Origin: CATQHL01 sp965204655
GTDB lineage: Bacteria; Actinomycetota; Acidimicrobiia; Acidimicrobiales; CATQHL01
Length of the DNA stretch: 64,000 nucleotides
NCBI GenBank assembly: GCA_965204655.1
Contig: OZ241998.1
Coordinates: 2,364,968 to 2,428,967 of the forward strand
Reading direction: 5' to 3'
The translations under genes were made by a program, and so were the position numbers. The notes under the pieces are model-generated. The model worked only from the letters and a program-made list of their open reading frames with translations. It did no database searches and was not told the origin of the DNA. Positions 6,433-13,900 of the stretch are shown in pieces (position 1 is the stretch's first letter; the number at the start of each line of letters is the position of its first letter).

Positions 6433-8793
6433 TTAGCCCTCTGGGTGAATGTGGTTGGTGGTGTTATCCAGATTGTTTGAGTAAGGAAGGGATCTAATGT
6501 AATCTCGCATCAAATTCCAGTTTGCTTTATTTCGGCTGGCAGGTAGTTTTATTCTTGTTTCTTTTAGTCTGGACTGCGAGCATTTTCTTCCGTAGTTGTA
6601 GCGATACTGTTCCATATTGATGATAGTCACAAGGAACATAGCTAGGTAATCGTCCATCTCAAACTTGGGGACTAGTTTTTCGACATGGTCAGAGGCTATG
6701 AAATTCTGCTTTTGATAGGCGCAATATCCCAGCACTGCGCTGTCCACGGTCAAGACTGGGGCTTCCTCTGTCCATTTTCCATAAAAGGCTTCCACCCCGT
6801 TGTCGGTTGCCTTGGTGGTTACATATGGAAAATCAGAGTTATGTTTTTCTGTGGGGGAGAGATCTAGCGGTGAAGTCGTCTTAGTTCCTTTGATTTCAAA
6901 TAATTCCTTAAGTGGAAAATATTTCCATTGTGCTGCCGGAGGGAGTTGCTTCCGCGTCTTGCGAAGAGCGTCTGAACTGACCTCCTTGACGAGTTCATTG
7001 GCGAACAAGTATGTGGAGTAACCCAGCAGCGTCTTTTTGAACATGTCGTCGCCAACGATGCTGTAATCCGTTTCCATATAAGCTTCTGCTGCCCATTCCA
7101 GATCATAGGTGAGCTTCGCTTTAGTGCTGATGCCTGGCTGTTCTCTTTTGTTGCGGTAAGAGTCTATCCACTTTTCCTGCTTGCTTTGCCAGTTATTGTA
7201 AAGATCTGATCTGCCACTGTTCTTAGTCTTCACGAAACCGTCGTCTTTGAAATAACCTAGAAACACTTCTGTATTTTCTGTGTGCCCCTTCCCAGCCTTG
7301 AAAATCATCGCGCATGATACTACACCTACTTTGGAATTAAAAAACAACTCGTTAGGTAGAGACAGGACAGCTTCCAGTGTGTGTTTTGACATTATGTCTC
7401 TCTTTAATTCCTTGGTTGCTCCATGTGTTCCGAGGGCACACTGCATTGGAAGTAGAGCGATACAGATTCCTCCTTCCTGCAGGCAATCAAGATTCTCTTT
7501 CACGAACTCCAACTCGTGTTTGTCGTTCCTCTTATCTGATCGGTAGGGGGGATTCAAAAGTCCGACCGTAGGGTTCTCCTTGGCGATTCGTTCCGAGATA
7601 GACAAATCAAAACAGTCTCCTTCAATCATGTTAGTTCTGCCGTCCCGGTGAATGTACATGTTTGCAAGGAGCAGTGGGTAGATGTCCGACTGCAATTCTA
7701 CACCGAACAACTGGCGTGTCTTGATTCTCTCAATAACCCTTGTGTCTCCTTTGGCGTCATCAATCATTTTCTTCATAGCAGATATAAGAAATCCGCCAGT
7801 TCCCGCACAATTGTCATATACCTTGGAGTTCTTGTCAATTAAAGCCATTTCAGCAAACAACTCAGTGATGTGGGGCGGAGTCAGAACAATGCCCAATCCT
7901 TTATCAGAGTTGGCATGACGCAAAAATTCGATATAGAGCTCTCCCAGTACATCGACGAACTTGTGGTTCTTCTTAAAAGTGTTGATCTCCGTATCTACGC
8001 TGCGAACAATGTCTCGCAGTTCGTTCTCTTTTCCTAATAGAGCATTCTCTGACTCCGCTACACCGAAATGTCCTGCTAGTTTTCCAACGGATGCAACATC
8101 AATTCCTGCTTCATTTAGTCTTAGCGAAACGTTGGATGTGATTGATTCGGCTAGTGCCGAACTGTTGTTTTCGGATGTGTAACTTTTCTGAAAGCTCGGA
8201 CGTTCCAAGGCAATCAAAATAGAAGCAATGAGCAGGGCACGTTTCTTGCTGGGAACTTTATTGCTGTGAAGCCTGCTGTTCAGAACCTTCACGAAGGCTA
8301 AAAGCGATCCGTAATCTTGGTCAACTTTTACAGGATCATCGTAATAACCCTTGAGATAAGATTCAACATCTAAGAGCGCATCTCCAAAAATCGTTTCAGG
8401 TTTTCCATTCCGCAATTGAAGGAAGTGGGAAACTTTGCAGTGTTTTGGAGTTGTCCCACTAAATGCTATAGCCAGTACATCAAACTCTTTGGCTAGATGA
8501 TCCGCATAGAACAAAACACCGTCTACAGCGTAGTCTTCCCATTTGTCGCTGTTGTCGCTCTCATGTTTAGCTAAATCCGATTTGCATTCTACAACAAGCA
8601 AAAGATCGGAATGTTCTCTGAAGCGTCCGATGAAATCAGGAAAGCCAGGCTGGCCTGTTCCTCTTTTGGAGGCTGATGCTAGCAGTTTTTTGATTTTCGG
8701 AGACGCCGATGGCTTTTTCTCCAAAACGATCTCATCTTTGAATGCCCTGAAATGGTCTCGGACGATTTCCTCAGCTTTGCTTTCGTCAGGCAT
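6433..8793 (-). CDS. Single-chain Type IIG (BcgI-like) restriction-modification enzyme
   Basis: A 786-residue protein with three parts. Residues 1-150 hold a PD-(D/E)xK nuclease: FPDF with Asp53, then VVECKSD with Glu69 and Lys71. Residues about 260-560 are a HsdM-type gamma-class N6-adenine methyltransferase: GIVLTPPHITELF, DNCAGTGGFLIS (motif I) and LLNPPYRSD (motif IV, NPPY). The C-terminal 180 residues, from WKYFPLKELFEIKGTKTTS, resemble an HsdS half with a target-recognition domain (LGYCAYQKQNFIASDH). It is convergent with the methyltransferase fusion, the two stops being only 9 bases apart. ATG 8793 has AAGGGGGG upstream. No frame-breaking homopolymer is seen, so this enzyme should be constitutively made. 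Confidence 0.85.
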   Translation of the reverse strand: MPDESKAEEIVRDHFRAFKDEIVLEKKPSASPKIKKLLASASKRGTGQPGFPDFIGRFREHSDLLLVVECKSDLAKHESDNSDKWEDYAVDGVLFYADHLAKEFDVLAIAFSGTTPKHCKVSHFLQLRNGKPETIFGDALLDVESYLKGYYDDPVKVDQDYGSLLAFVKVLNSRLHSNKVPSKKRALLIASILIALERPSFQKSYTSENNSSALAESITSNVSLRLNEAGIDVASVGKLAGHFGVAESENALLGKENELRDIVRSVDTEINTFKKNHKFVDVLGELYIEFLRHANSDKGLGIVLTPPHITELFAEMALIDKNSKVYDNCAGTGGFLISAMKKMIDDAKGDTRVIERIKTRQLFGVELQSDIYPLLLANMYIHRDGRTNMIEGDCFDLSISERIAKENPTVGLLNPPYRSDKRNDKHELEFVKENLDCLQEGGICIALLPMQCALGTHGATKELKRDIMSKHTLEAVLSLPNELFFNSKVGVVSCAMIFKAGKGHTENTEVFLGYFKDDGFVKTKNSGRSDLYNNWQSKQEKWIDSYRNKREQPGISTKAKLTYDLEWAAEAYMETDYSIVGDDMFKKTLLGYSTYLFANELVKEVSSDALRKTRKQLPPAAQWKYFPLKELFEIKGTKTTSPLDLSPTEKHNSDFPYVTTKATDNGVEAFYGKWTEEAPVLTVDSAVLGYCAYQKQNFIASDHVEKLVPKFEMDDYLAMFLVTIINMEQYRYNYGRKCSQSRLKETRIKLPASRNKANWNLMRDYIRSLPYSNNLDNTTNHIHPEG

Positions 8794-9020
8794 GTCTATC
8801 CCCCCTTCTTGTTCCCAGACTTCCCAACTAACTTAGCACATCCAACTGTTGTGCTGAGCTTTTTCTGAAGATGCCCCTTCTGTTGTGATTTCTGGTTTGC
8901 GCCATGTCACTATTGTCTTTGGGGGGTGTGACAACCGTAAAAGGTGCTGAGCTTGAAGTGGGTTGGGCGCTATGGGCCATTGATGTCTTGAACAGCGGTT
9001 GAACCAATTCGTGCTACTCC

Positions 9021-9115
9021 ATGCCGAGCACCTGTCTAGGTTCCAAAGAGACGAGTGCGGCCTTGATTCCGATTTCGTGTACGGCTCTTTGGGTAGGTGG
9101 CATTGCGAAGATCTG
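9021..9115 (+). pseudogene. Pilin relic with internal deletion
   Basis: From ATG 9021 about 44 bases match the leader of pilin copy B' (CTGTCTAGGTTCCAAAGAGA against CTATCTAGCTTCAAGAGAGA). They jump directly to GATTCCGATTTCGTG and AAGATCTGGTC, which match the 3' ends of copies B and B'. The hydrophobic core and variable domain are deleted. The downstream AGCAGAACT spacer also matches the sequence after copy B' (about 3484). This places a former pilin gene in front of the gene at 9173, the same order as at 2775-3719. Confidence 0.65.
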
Positions 9116-9126
9116 GTCAGAGCAGA

Positions 9127-9233
9127 ACTCCCTCGCGCCTCCTGCGGTGGAGGATCGGTAAACTGAAGCAGTATGCCTATGCGCTACGACTGCAAGCACT
9201 TTGAGAGTCGCACCTACAGCGGCGGCGACACGG
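9127..9233 (+). repeat. Right copy of the direct repeat bracketing island 1
   Basis: Counterpart of 3554-3664: the spacer ending GATCGGTAAACTGAAGCAG plus the start of the gene at 9173. Here the gene continues intact, so this is the functional side and the left copy is the truncated one. Confidence 0.75.
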
Positions 9234-9562
9234 TGCGTAAGTGCAACCTCGATCTGGCTCCCGAAGCTCCTTGGCGCTGCCCGGAGGACTGCGAAGCGTA
9301 TGTGAAGCGGCGTGTAGATGTGAGTTGGTCTTACGGCTCTCTTGCCATGGGGCGCACTCCCGACGAGCCCGAGTCGGTGGGCAAGGACGATTCTGTCGCT
9401 GCGCTCCTTGATGAAGCCGAGGACGTAGTCAACATGGCGGGCGCACGCATTATCGCTGAAGTGGAGGCTGAGCAGGGTCGCCAGAAGCGGTTTAAGCGCC
9501 GGAACTCCTCGCGGGGACGCAAATCGGGCGGCGGTCGGCGGGGCAGAGGTCGGCGTTCTTAG
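9173..9562 (+). CDS. Conserved Cys-rich protein of unknown function
   Basis: A 129-residue protein. The N-terminal 45 residues carry four cysteines (YDCKHFE, RKCNLD, WRCPEDCEAY) in an arrangement that could bind zinc or an iron-sulfur cluster. A central acidic helix (DSVAALLDEAEDVVNMAG) follows, and a strongly basic tail rich in Arg, Gly and Ser (RGRKSGGGRRGRGRR) that could bind nucleic acid. I recognise the N-terminus as typical of uncharacterised proteins of Acidimicrobiia-like genomes, but I cannot name a function. It lies upstream of sufD on the same strand. Its first 18 codons are duplicated at 3609. Confidence 0.7.
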   Translation: MPMRYDCKHFESRTYSGGDTVRKCNLDLAPEAPWRCPEDCEAYVKRRVDVSWSYGSLAMGRTPDEPESVGKDDSVAALLDEAEDVVNMAGARIIAEVEAEQGRQKRFKRRNSSRGRKSGGGRRGRGRRS

Positions 9563-9610
9563 GTGTCAGCGGGGACTCGCAGCCTGCTGTCGAACTGGCC
9601 ACCAACTCCG

Positions 9611-9800
9611 TTTCTGTTTCCGGCTGTTTCATTCCCCTACGTCAACCCAGTTGCCCGCCCGGAGAGTCCTTTCAATTCTGTTCCCAATTCAGGCTGCTTC
9701 AGCCCCTACGTCATCCAGTCGCTTGCTTGGGGGCGTCCCTTCAACTCTGTCCGCACTTCCGGACGCTCCAGCCCCCCTCCCTTTACCGACTTTTCGTCCG
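9611..9800 (+). repeat. Degenerate ~70-bp repeats in the sufD leader
   Basis: The 324 bases between the Cys-rich gene and sufD hold two and a half imperfect units of about 70 bp with the common core CCCCTACGTCA..CCAGT and CCTTYAAYTCTGT (units near 9611, 9681 and 9750). An open frame of 107 codons runs through them on the plus strand, but its Pro/Ser-rich translation matches nothing I know and it is probably not a gene. The region may form the long leader of the suf transcript. Confidence 0.5.
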
Positions 9801-9886
9801 CCTTGCCCACTGTCGTGCGAGTGCAGCCGGCCGCTCCGGCCCCCCCTCCCTCCCTTTACCGACTGCTATCGGTGACTGAGGCTTAG

Positions 9887-11341
9887 ATGCCCCCGCTTGG
9901 TGACTGCTTCTCAGTTGCCGATGCTGCCTCCTTGCCGGGAGCGGACTGGTTGCGTCGCCGCCGGATGGCCGCCGCCGACGCCTTGAGCACCGCTGAACTT
10001 CCCTCTGCCGCTGAGGAGGTCTGGCGCTACAGCCCAGTCGGAGAGATCGATCTAGATGACTACCGACTGGTGGACTTCAACTCGGAGACCCGTCCGTCCG
10101 CCACCGACCTGCCGCAGCGGATGTCGGAGCGTTTCGGTCAGATCTGCGGCTTGGCGGTCGTTCGGAACGGAGCGGTCGTGGCTGTTGAGACCAAACCTCC
10201 CGCCGCCTCAGACGGCTCAGAAGCCTCAGGAGCCTCAGCCGCCTCAGCCGGTCTGGGCGATCTGGAACCGGCCGCCTCTGCAGCCTCAGGCGGCTCGGCC
10301 GGTCTGGAAGCCGCAGCCTCAGGCGCCTCAGGCGGTCTGGAAATCGTGACGCTCGCTGGGCGCCCCAACTCCGGCGCCCCCGCCGCCCCTTCCGACCCCG
10401 GCCTCGGCGGCGTCCTCGCCTCGGCGGCCTCCGACCTGCCCGACGCTTTCGTTCTTCTCAACGACGCCTTCAGCGCCGAGGCGATCCACGTACACATACC
10501 CGAGGGCGCACGCATACCCCGCCCCGTCGTCGTGGCTCACGTCGTAGACGCAGAAGCCTCCGCCGTGTTCCCGCGACTCCTGGTGTCGGTGGGAGAAGGC
10601 GCCGAAGCCCAGGTCATAGACCTCTACACATCCTCCGATGCGTCAATCTTCGCCGCGCCGGTGGTGGAAATCCAAGTAGGGGCGGGCGCACGCCTCGGCT
10701 ACCTGTCGATCCAGGAGTTGGGGCGCCGCACCACCGCCGTCGCTTCCACCGCCGCCGTCGTCGCCGGGCAGGCGCACCTCAACATGGGGCTCGTGGCGGT
10801 CGGCGGCTCCTACGCCCGCCTGCGAACTGACTGCAGCCTGGCGGGCAGAGGCTCAACCGGCGACATATCCGCTATGTACTTCGCCGACCGCAGTCAAGTT
10901 CACGATTTCCGCACCTTCCAGAATCACGACGCCCCCGACACCAACAGCAACCTGCTGTTCGTAGGGGCGGTGGATGACGACGCCCGCTCCATATATTCCG
11001 GCCTCATCCGTGTAAGTCCGCAAGCCCGCGGGACTGACGCCGTGCAGACCAACCGCATCCTCAAACTCTCCGAGAACGTCTGGGCGGAGTCGGTGCCCAA
11101 TCTGGAGATTGAGAACAACGACGTGCGCTGCGCTCATGCCACGTCCGTGGGGCCGCTGGACGAGGCTCAGCGCTTCTACCTGGAGAGCAGGGGAGTACCC
11201 CCCGACGTGGCGGAGCGGCTCATCGTGGAGGGATACTTCGGCGAGGTGGCACGTCGGCTGCCGATGCAGGAACTCGCCGAAGCGCTAGGCGGTTTGGTGA
11301 GCGCAAAACTAACTCCGCACGTACCGGCGGCTGGGCGATGA
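9887..11341 (+). CDS. sufD: Fe-S cluster assembly protein SufD
   Basis: A 484-residue member of the SufB/SufD family, part of the SufBCD scaffold that assembles and passes on iron-sulfur clusters in the cytoplasm. The N-terminal part (WLRRRRMAAADALSTAELP, EEVWRYSPVGEIDLDDY) is the SufD N-terminal helix region. The C-terminal beta-helix core shows RGSTGDISAMYF, FRTFQNHDAPDTNSNLLF, IYSGLIRVSP, TNRILKLSEN and CAHATSVGPLDEAQRFYLESRG, characteristic of SufD. Residues about 103-165 are an Ala/Ser/Gly-rich insert (ASGASAASAGLGD and repeats) not present in ordinary SufD. sufB, its usual partner, is not in the window. ATG 9887 begins the gene; followed on the same strand by a Rieske protein and SufC. 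Confidence 0.88.
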   Translation: MPPLGDCFSVADAASLPGADWLRRRRMAAADALSTAELPSAAEEVWRYSPVGEIDLDDYRLVDFNSETRPSATDLPQRMSERFGQICGLAVVRNGAVVAVETKPPAASDGSEASGASAASAGLGDLEPAASAASGGSAGLEAAASGASGGLEIVTLAGRPNSGAPAAPSDPGLGGVLASAASDLPDAFVLLNDAFSAEAIHVHIPEGARIPRPVVVAHVVDAEASAVFPRLLVSVGEGAEAQVIDLYTSSDASIFAAPVVEIQVGAGARLGYLSIQELGRRTTAVASTAAVVAGQAHLNMGLVAVGGSYARLRTDCSLAGRGSTGDISAMYFADRSQVHDFRTFQNHDAPDTNSNLLFVGAVDDDARSIYSGLIRVSPQARGTDAVQTNRILKLSENVWAESVPNLEIENNDVRCAHATSVGPLDEAQRFYLESRGVPPDVAERLIVEGYFGEVARRLPMQELAEALGGLVSAKLTPHVPAAGR

Positions 11342-11473
11342 GTTCGCCTGGTTCGCCCTCGGCTGGTTTGCCTGCGACCTCGGGTGGTTCGCCTGGTGCG
11401 GCCTCGGTTAGTTCGGCCCCCCGATGAACTCCAGGCCTCGGTCTCCGGTCACTCCTCTGGTGAGAGTCTTCCG

Positions 11474-11956
11474 ATGAGTTCTGTTCGCATTTGCGGTGAC
11501 GGCGATCTGCCCGACGGCACGGCTCGCCGCTTTGATGCGGGCGGCCACTGCGTAGCCCTGGTGCGGATAGGCGGCGACTACTTCGCCATCGGCGACACGT
11601 GCAGCCACGCCGACTACTCCCTCTCCGACGGCGAGGTGGACGACTTTGACTGCACCTTGGAATGCCCCAAGCACGGCAGCCTCTTTGACCTGCGGACGGG
11701 CGAGCCTCTCACTCTGCCCGCCACCCGTCCGGTGGTCGCCTATGAGGTATCGGTGGAGGAGGGCGGCGTGTACGTTGAACTCCCGAGGCCGGGCGGCGAG
11801 GGTGGCGGGGGTGGCGCGGTGGGCGGCGAGGGAACTTCTGGCGGCGGGGGAAGCTCCGAGCCGGCCCCTGATTCTGAGGCCGCCGGCGATCAAGCAGGCG
11901 GGGGAAACCCTGGCGGCGAGAGAGCCTCCGGCGCCGAGACAGGCGAAGGACGGTGA
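11474..11956 (+). CDS. Rieske [2Fe-2S] ferredoxin-like protein of the SUF operon
   Basis: About 160 residues from ATG 11474 (the open frame extends higher but that part is low-complexity). The two Rieske signatures are complete: CSHADYSLSDG and CPKHGSLFD, giving the Cys-x-His...Cys-x-x-His ligands of a [2Fe-2S] cluster. The fold is that of small dioxygenase ferredoxins. Such a gene commonly sits between sufD and sufC in actinobacteria, where it may deliver electrons to cluster assembly; that role is inferred. The last 55 residues are a Gly/Glu/Ala-rich tail (EGGGGGAVGGEGTSGGGG), typical of the inserts seen throughout this locus. Four bases separate its stop from the sufC ATG. Confidence 0.85.
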   Translation: MSSVRICGDGDLPDGTARRFDAGGHCVALVRIGGDYFAIGDTCSHADYSLSDGEVDDFDCTLECPKHGSLFDLRTGEPLTLPATRPVVAYEVSVEEGGVYVELPRPGGEGGGGGAVGGEGTSGGGGSSEPAPDSEAAGDQAGGGNPGGERASGAETGEGR

Positions 11957-11960
11957 AGCG

Positions 11961-12911
11961 ATGAGCGAACTGGTGGTGGATGGTCTCAAGGTGATGGCCG
12001 GAGGCGAATTGATCCTCCGAGGCCTTGATCTGCACGTGCACAAGGGCGAGGTGCACGCCGTGATGGGGCCGAACGGCTCGGGCAAGTCCACGCTGGCACA
12101 CGTTTTGATGGGGCGCTCTGGCTACGAGGTGCTGGATGGCCGGGCGACCCTTGACGGCGCTGACCTACTAGAGATGACGCCGTTTGAGCGGGCGCAGGCC
12201 GGCCTCTTCCTGGCTATGCAGTATCCGACCGAAGTGCCCGGCGTCTCCCTCATAGACATGCTTGCGGCGGCGCTGGACGCATCGAGCTTCCGCCGAAACG
12301 CCGCAGCGGCGGGTGGCCAGTCCGAACCCCCCGAACTCCCTGAACCCCCCGCCGCAAACCTGCCCGATCCCCTCGTCGCCTCCGCCGGTGAGAGCCGGTC
12401 TGACCTTCCCGCGGGCGAACGCCCCCCCGACCCCCCCGCAGCCGGACGCCGCCCCGCCAACGGAGACTCTGCCTCCTCAGACCTGGCCGAGCGCATAGCC
12501 GCCGAAGCCGACCTGCTGGGCGTACCGCAGAAACTCCTGGAGAGGTCGTTGAACGTGGATTTCTCCGGCGGCGAGCAGAAACGGGGGGAGGCCCTGCAGC
12601 TCGCCGTGCTGCGGCCAGTCATTGCGATCCTGGACGAAATCGATTCGGGGTTAGACATTGATGCGCTGCGCGAAGTCTCCCGCCGCCTAGAGCGGTCGGC
12701 CACCGAAGACGGCCTGGGCGTGCTGGCGATCACCCACTACTCCCGACTGCTGAACGAACTCAACGCCGACCACGTGCACATCCTGATGCGCGGACGCATA
12801 GTGGCCTCCGGCGGGCCGGAGTTGGCGGACGAACTGGAGCGGAGCGGCTACGAGCGCTGGGCGCAGCCTGATGAGGTGGCCGTGTCGCTAGGTCGGCTAG
12901 GACGCAAGTAG
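11961..12911 (+). CDS. sufC: SufC ATPase (copy 1)
   Basis: A 316-residue ABC-type ATPase that powers SufBCD. The Walker A motif is MGPNGSGKSTLAHVLMG, the signature is DFSGGEQKRGEALQ, the Walker B region is AILDEIDSGLDIDALREV, and the H-loop is AITHYSRLL. These, especially the SGLDIDAL sequence, are diagnostic of SufC. I start it at ATG 11961 (MSELVVDGLKV), which follows GAAGGACGG. An insert of about 60 residues rich in Pro, Ala and Ser (about 107-165) interrupts the helical domain between FLAMQYPTEVPGVS and the segment AEADLLGVPQKLLERSL. ATPases of this family are normally about 250 residues. A second sufC lies at 15342-16451 on the other strand. Confidence 0.9.
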   Translation: MSELVVDGLKVMAGGELILRGLDLHVHKGEVHAVMGPNGSGKSTLAHVLMGRSGYEVLDGRATLDGADLLEMTPFERAQAGLFLAMQYPTEVPGVSLIDMLAAALDASSFRRNAAAAGGQSEPPELPEPPAANLPDPLVASAGESRSDLPAGERPPDPPAAGRRPANGDSASSDLAERIAAEADLLGVPQKLLERSLNVDFSGGEQKRGEALQLAVLRPVIAILDEIDSGLDIDALREVSRRLERSATEDGLGVLAITHYSRLLNELNADHVHILMRGRIVASGGPELADELERSGYERWAQPDEVAVSLGRLGRK

Positions 12912-12913
12912 AG

Positions 12914-13066
12914 GCTAGGGGCGTCTGGGGCCGCCCAGGGCCGCCCGGCAGTAGGGCAACTCGGTAGTAGAGCAACTCGGTAGTGCTGTCTGGTAGTAGG
13001 GCTGTCTGGTAGTAGGGTCGCCCAGAGCAACTCGGTAGTGGGGCCGCCCAGGGCCGCCGGGTAGTA
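12914..13066 (+). repeat. Short interspersed repeats between sufC and the dehydratase gene
   Basis: The spacer consists of shuffled short units: GGGCCGCCCAGGGCCGCC (twice), CAACTCGGTAGTAG (three related copies) and CTGTCTGGTAGTAGGG (twice). It has no ORF of note. The pattern suggests slippage or unequal recombination in a non-coding spacer. Confidence 0.6.
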
Positions 13067-13068
13067 GA

Positions 13069-13371
13069 GTGGTGGCCGTGAGCGAGGACAGCAACCAACT
13101 GCTAGCCGACGACGTGATCGAAGCTCGTCTGTCGGAAATCCCTGGATGGGAAAGACGAGGCGACGCCCTGCGCCGGGATTTTGAATTTGACGACTTCACT
13201 TCGGCGTTCGGGTTCATGGCCTCCGTTGCGTGCGTGGCCGAGCGCTTGTTTCACCATCCCGAGTGGTCGAACGTGTGGAACAAGGTGTCCATAGAGATCA
13301 GCAACCACTCAGCGGGCGGCATCACCGACCTAGATTTTCAGTTCGCACGGCGCGTCAACAAACTCCTCTAA
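13069..13371 (+). CDS. Pterin-4a-carbinolamine dehydratase family protein
   Basis: A 100-residue protein of the PhhB/DCoH family. The family pattern is seen throughout: LLADDVIEARLSEIPGWER, then FTSAFGFMASVACVAERLFHHPEW with the two catalytic histidines, VWNKVSIEISNHSAGGITDLD with a third conserved His, and FARRVNKL at the end. The enzyme dehydrates 4a-hydroxytetrahydropterin to recycle the cofactor of aromatic amino acid hydroxylases, but in bacteria without such hydroxylases its role is unclear. Start is GTG 13069 or the GTG codons just after. Its stop overlaps the stop of sufU on the opposite strand. Confidence 0.85.
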   Translation: MVAVSEDSNQLLADDVIEARLSEIPGWERRGDALRRDFEFDDFTSAFGFMASVACVAERLFHHPEWSNVWNKVSIEISNHSAGGITDLDFQFARRVNKLL

Positions 13372-13877
13372 GGAGACGTCTGTTTCAACCCCTCTGCCAG
13401 GGTGTTCCAGCACAGCGTCGCACACTTTATTCTCACCGGAAACTTCTTCACCCCCCCCAGTGCGGCCAGGTCGCCCAGCGTGTCAATGTCCGAGCGTGCG
13501 CTGCCCGTCCCGCCGCCACTCGTCCCCCCGTCGCCGCCCGCCGTCCCGCCGTCGCCGCCCGTGTCCTCGTCGTGGATGTCCATCATTGACTTGAACGCTC
13601 GTTCCAGCGCCCTGACCTCGTCCACGCTCCTGCCTTTCACGCTTTCCGACATCATTGAAGCGGCCGCCTGACTGATTGAGCACCCCTGACCACCGACGCG
13701 CAAGTCCCTTATCACGCCCCCGTCGTCGAGCACCACGTAAACGATCACCTCGTCGCCGCACAGCGGGTTGAAGCCTTCGGCGCGCCGGGCTGGCGGGCAG
13801 GCCAGCTCCCCTCGGTTGCGGGGGTTGCGGTAGTGGTCTAGCACGACCTCTCTGTACAGGTTGTCAAGGCTGGGCAT
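13368..13877 (-). CDS. sufU: SufU iron-sulfur scaffold / sulfur-transfer protein
   Basis: A 169-residue member of the SufU/IscU family. SufU binds zinc, accepts sulfur from SufS and passes it on. All ligands are visible: NPLCGDEV (Cys and Asp), GQGCSISQAAASM (Cys) and KCATLCW (Cys). The start region LYREVVLDHYRNPRNRG is also diagnostic. Between the conserved MMSESVKGRS helix and the final cysteine strand there is an insert of about 30 Gly/Asp/Thr-rich residues (DTGGDGGTAGGDGG). It follows sufS by 23 bases in the same direction and is the last gene of the minus-strand suf operon. Confidence 0.9.
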   Translation of the reverse strand: MPSLDNLYREVVLDHYRNPRNRGELACPPARRAEGFNPLCGDEVIVYVVLDDGGVIRDLRVGGQGCSISQAAASMMSESVKGRSVDEVRALERAFKSMMDIHDEDTGGDGGTAGGDGGTSGGGTGSARSDIDTLGDLAALGGVKKFPVRIKCATLCWNTLAEGLKQTSP

Positions 13878-13900
13878 GCTCAGTTCCGCTCCGGGGCGTC

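Noticed and set aside
9563..9886. 107-codon Pro/Ser-rich plus-strand frame between the Cys-rich gene and sufD
   Set aside because: It is the translation of degenerate non-coding repeats, with no domain and no ribosome-binding site apart from the previous gene's stop.
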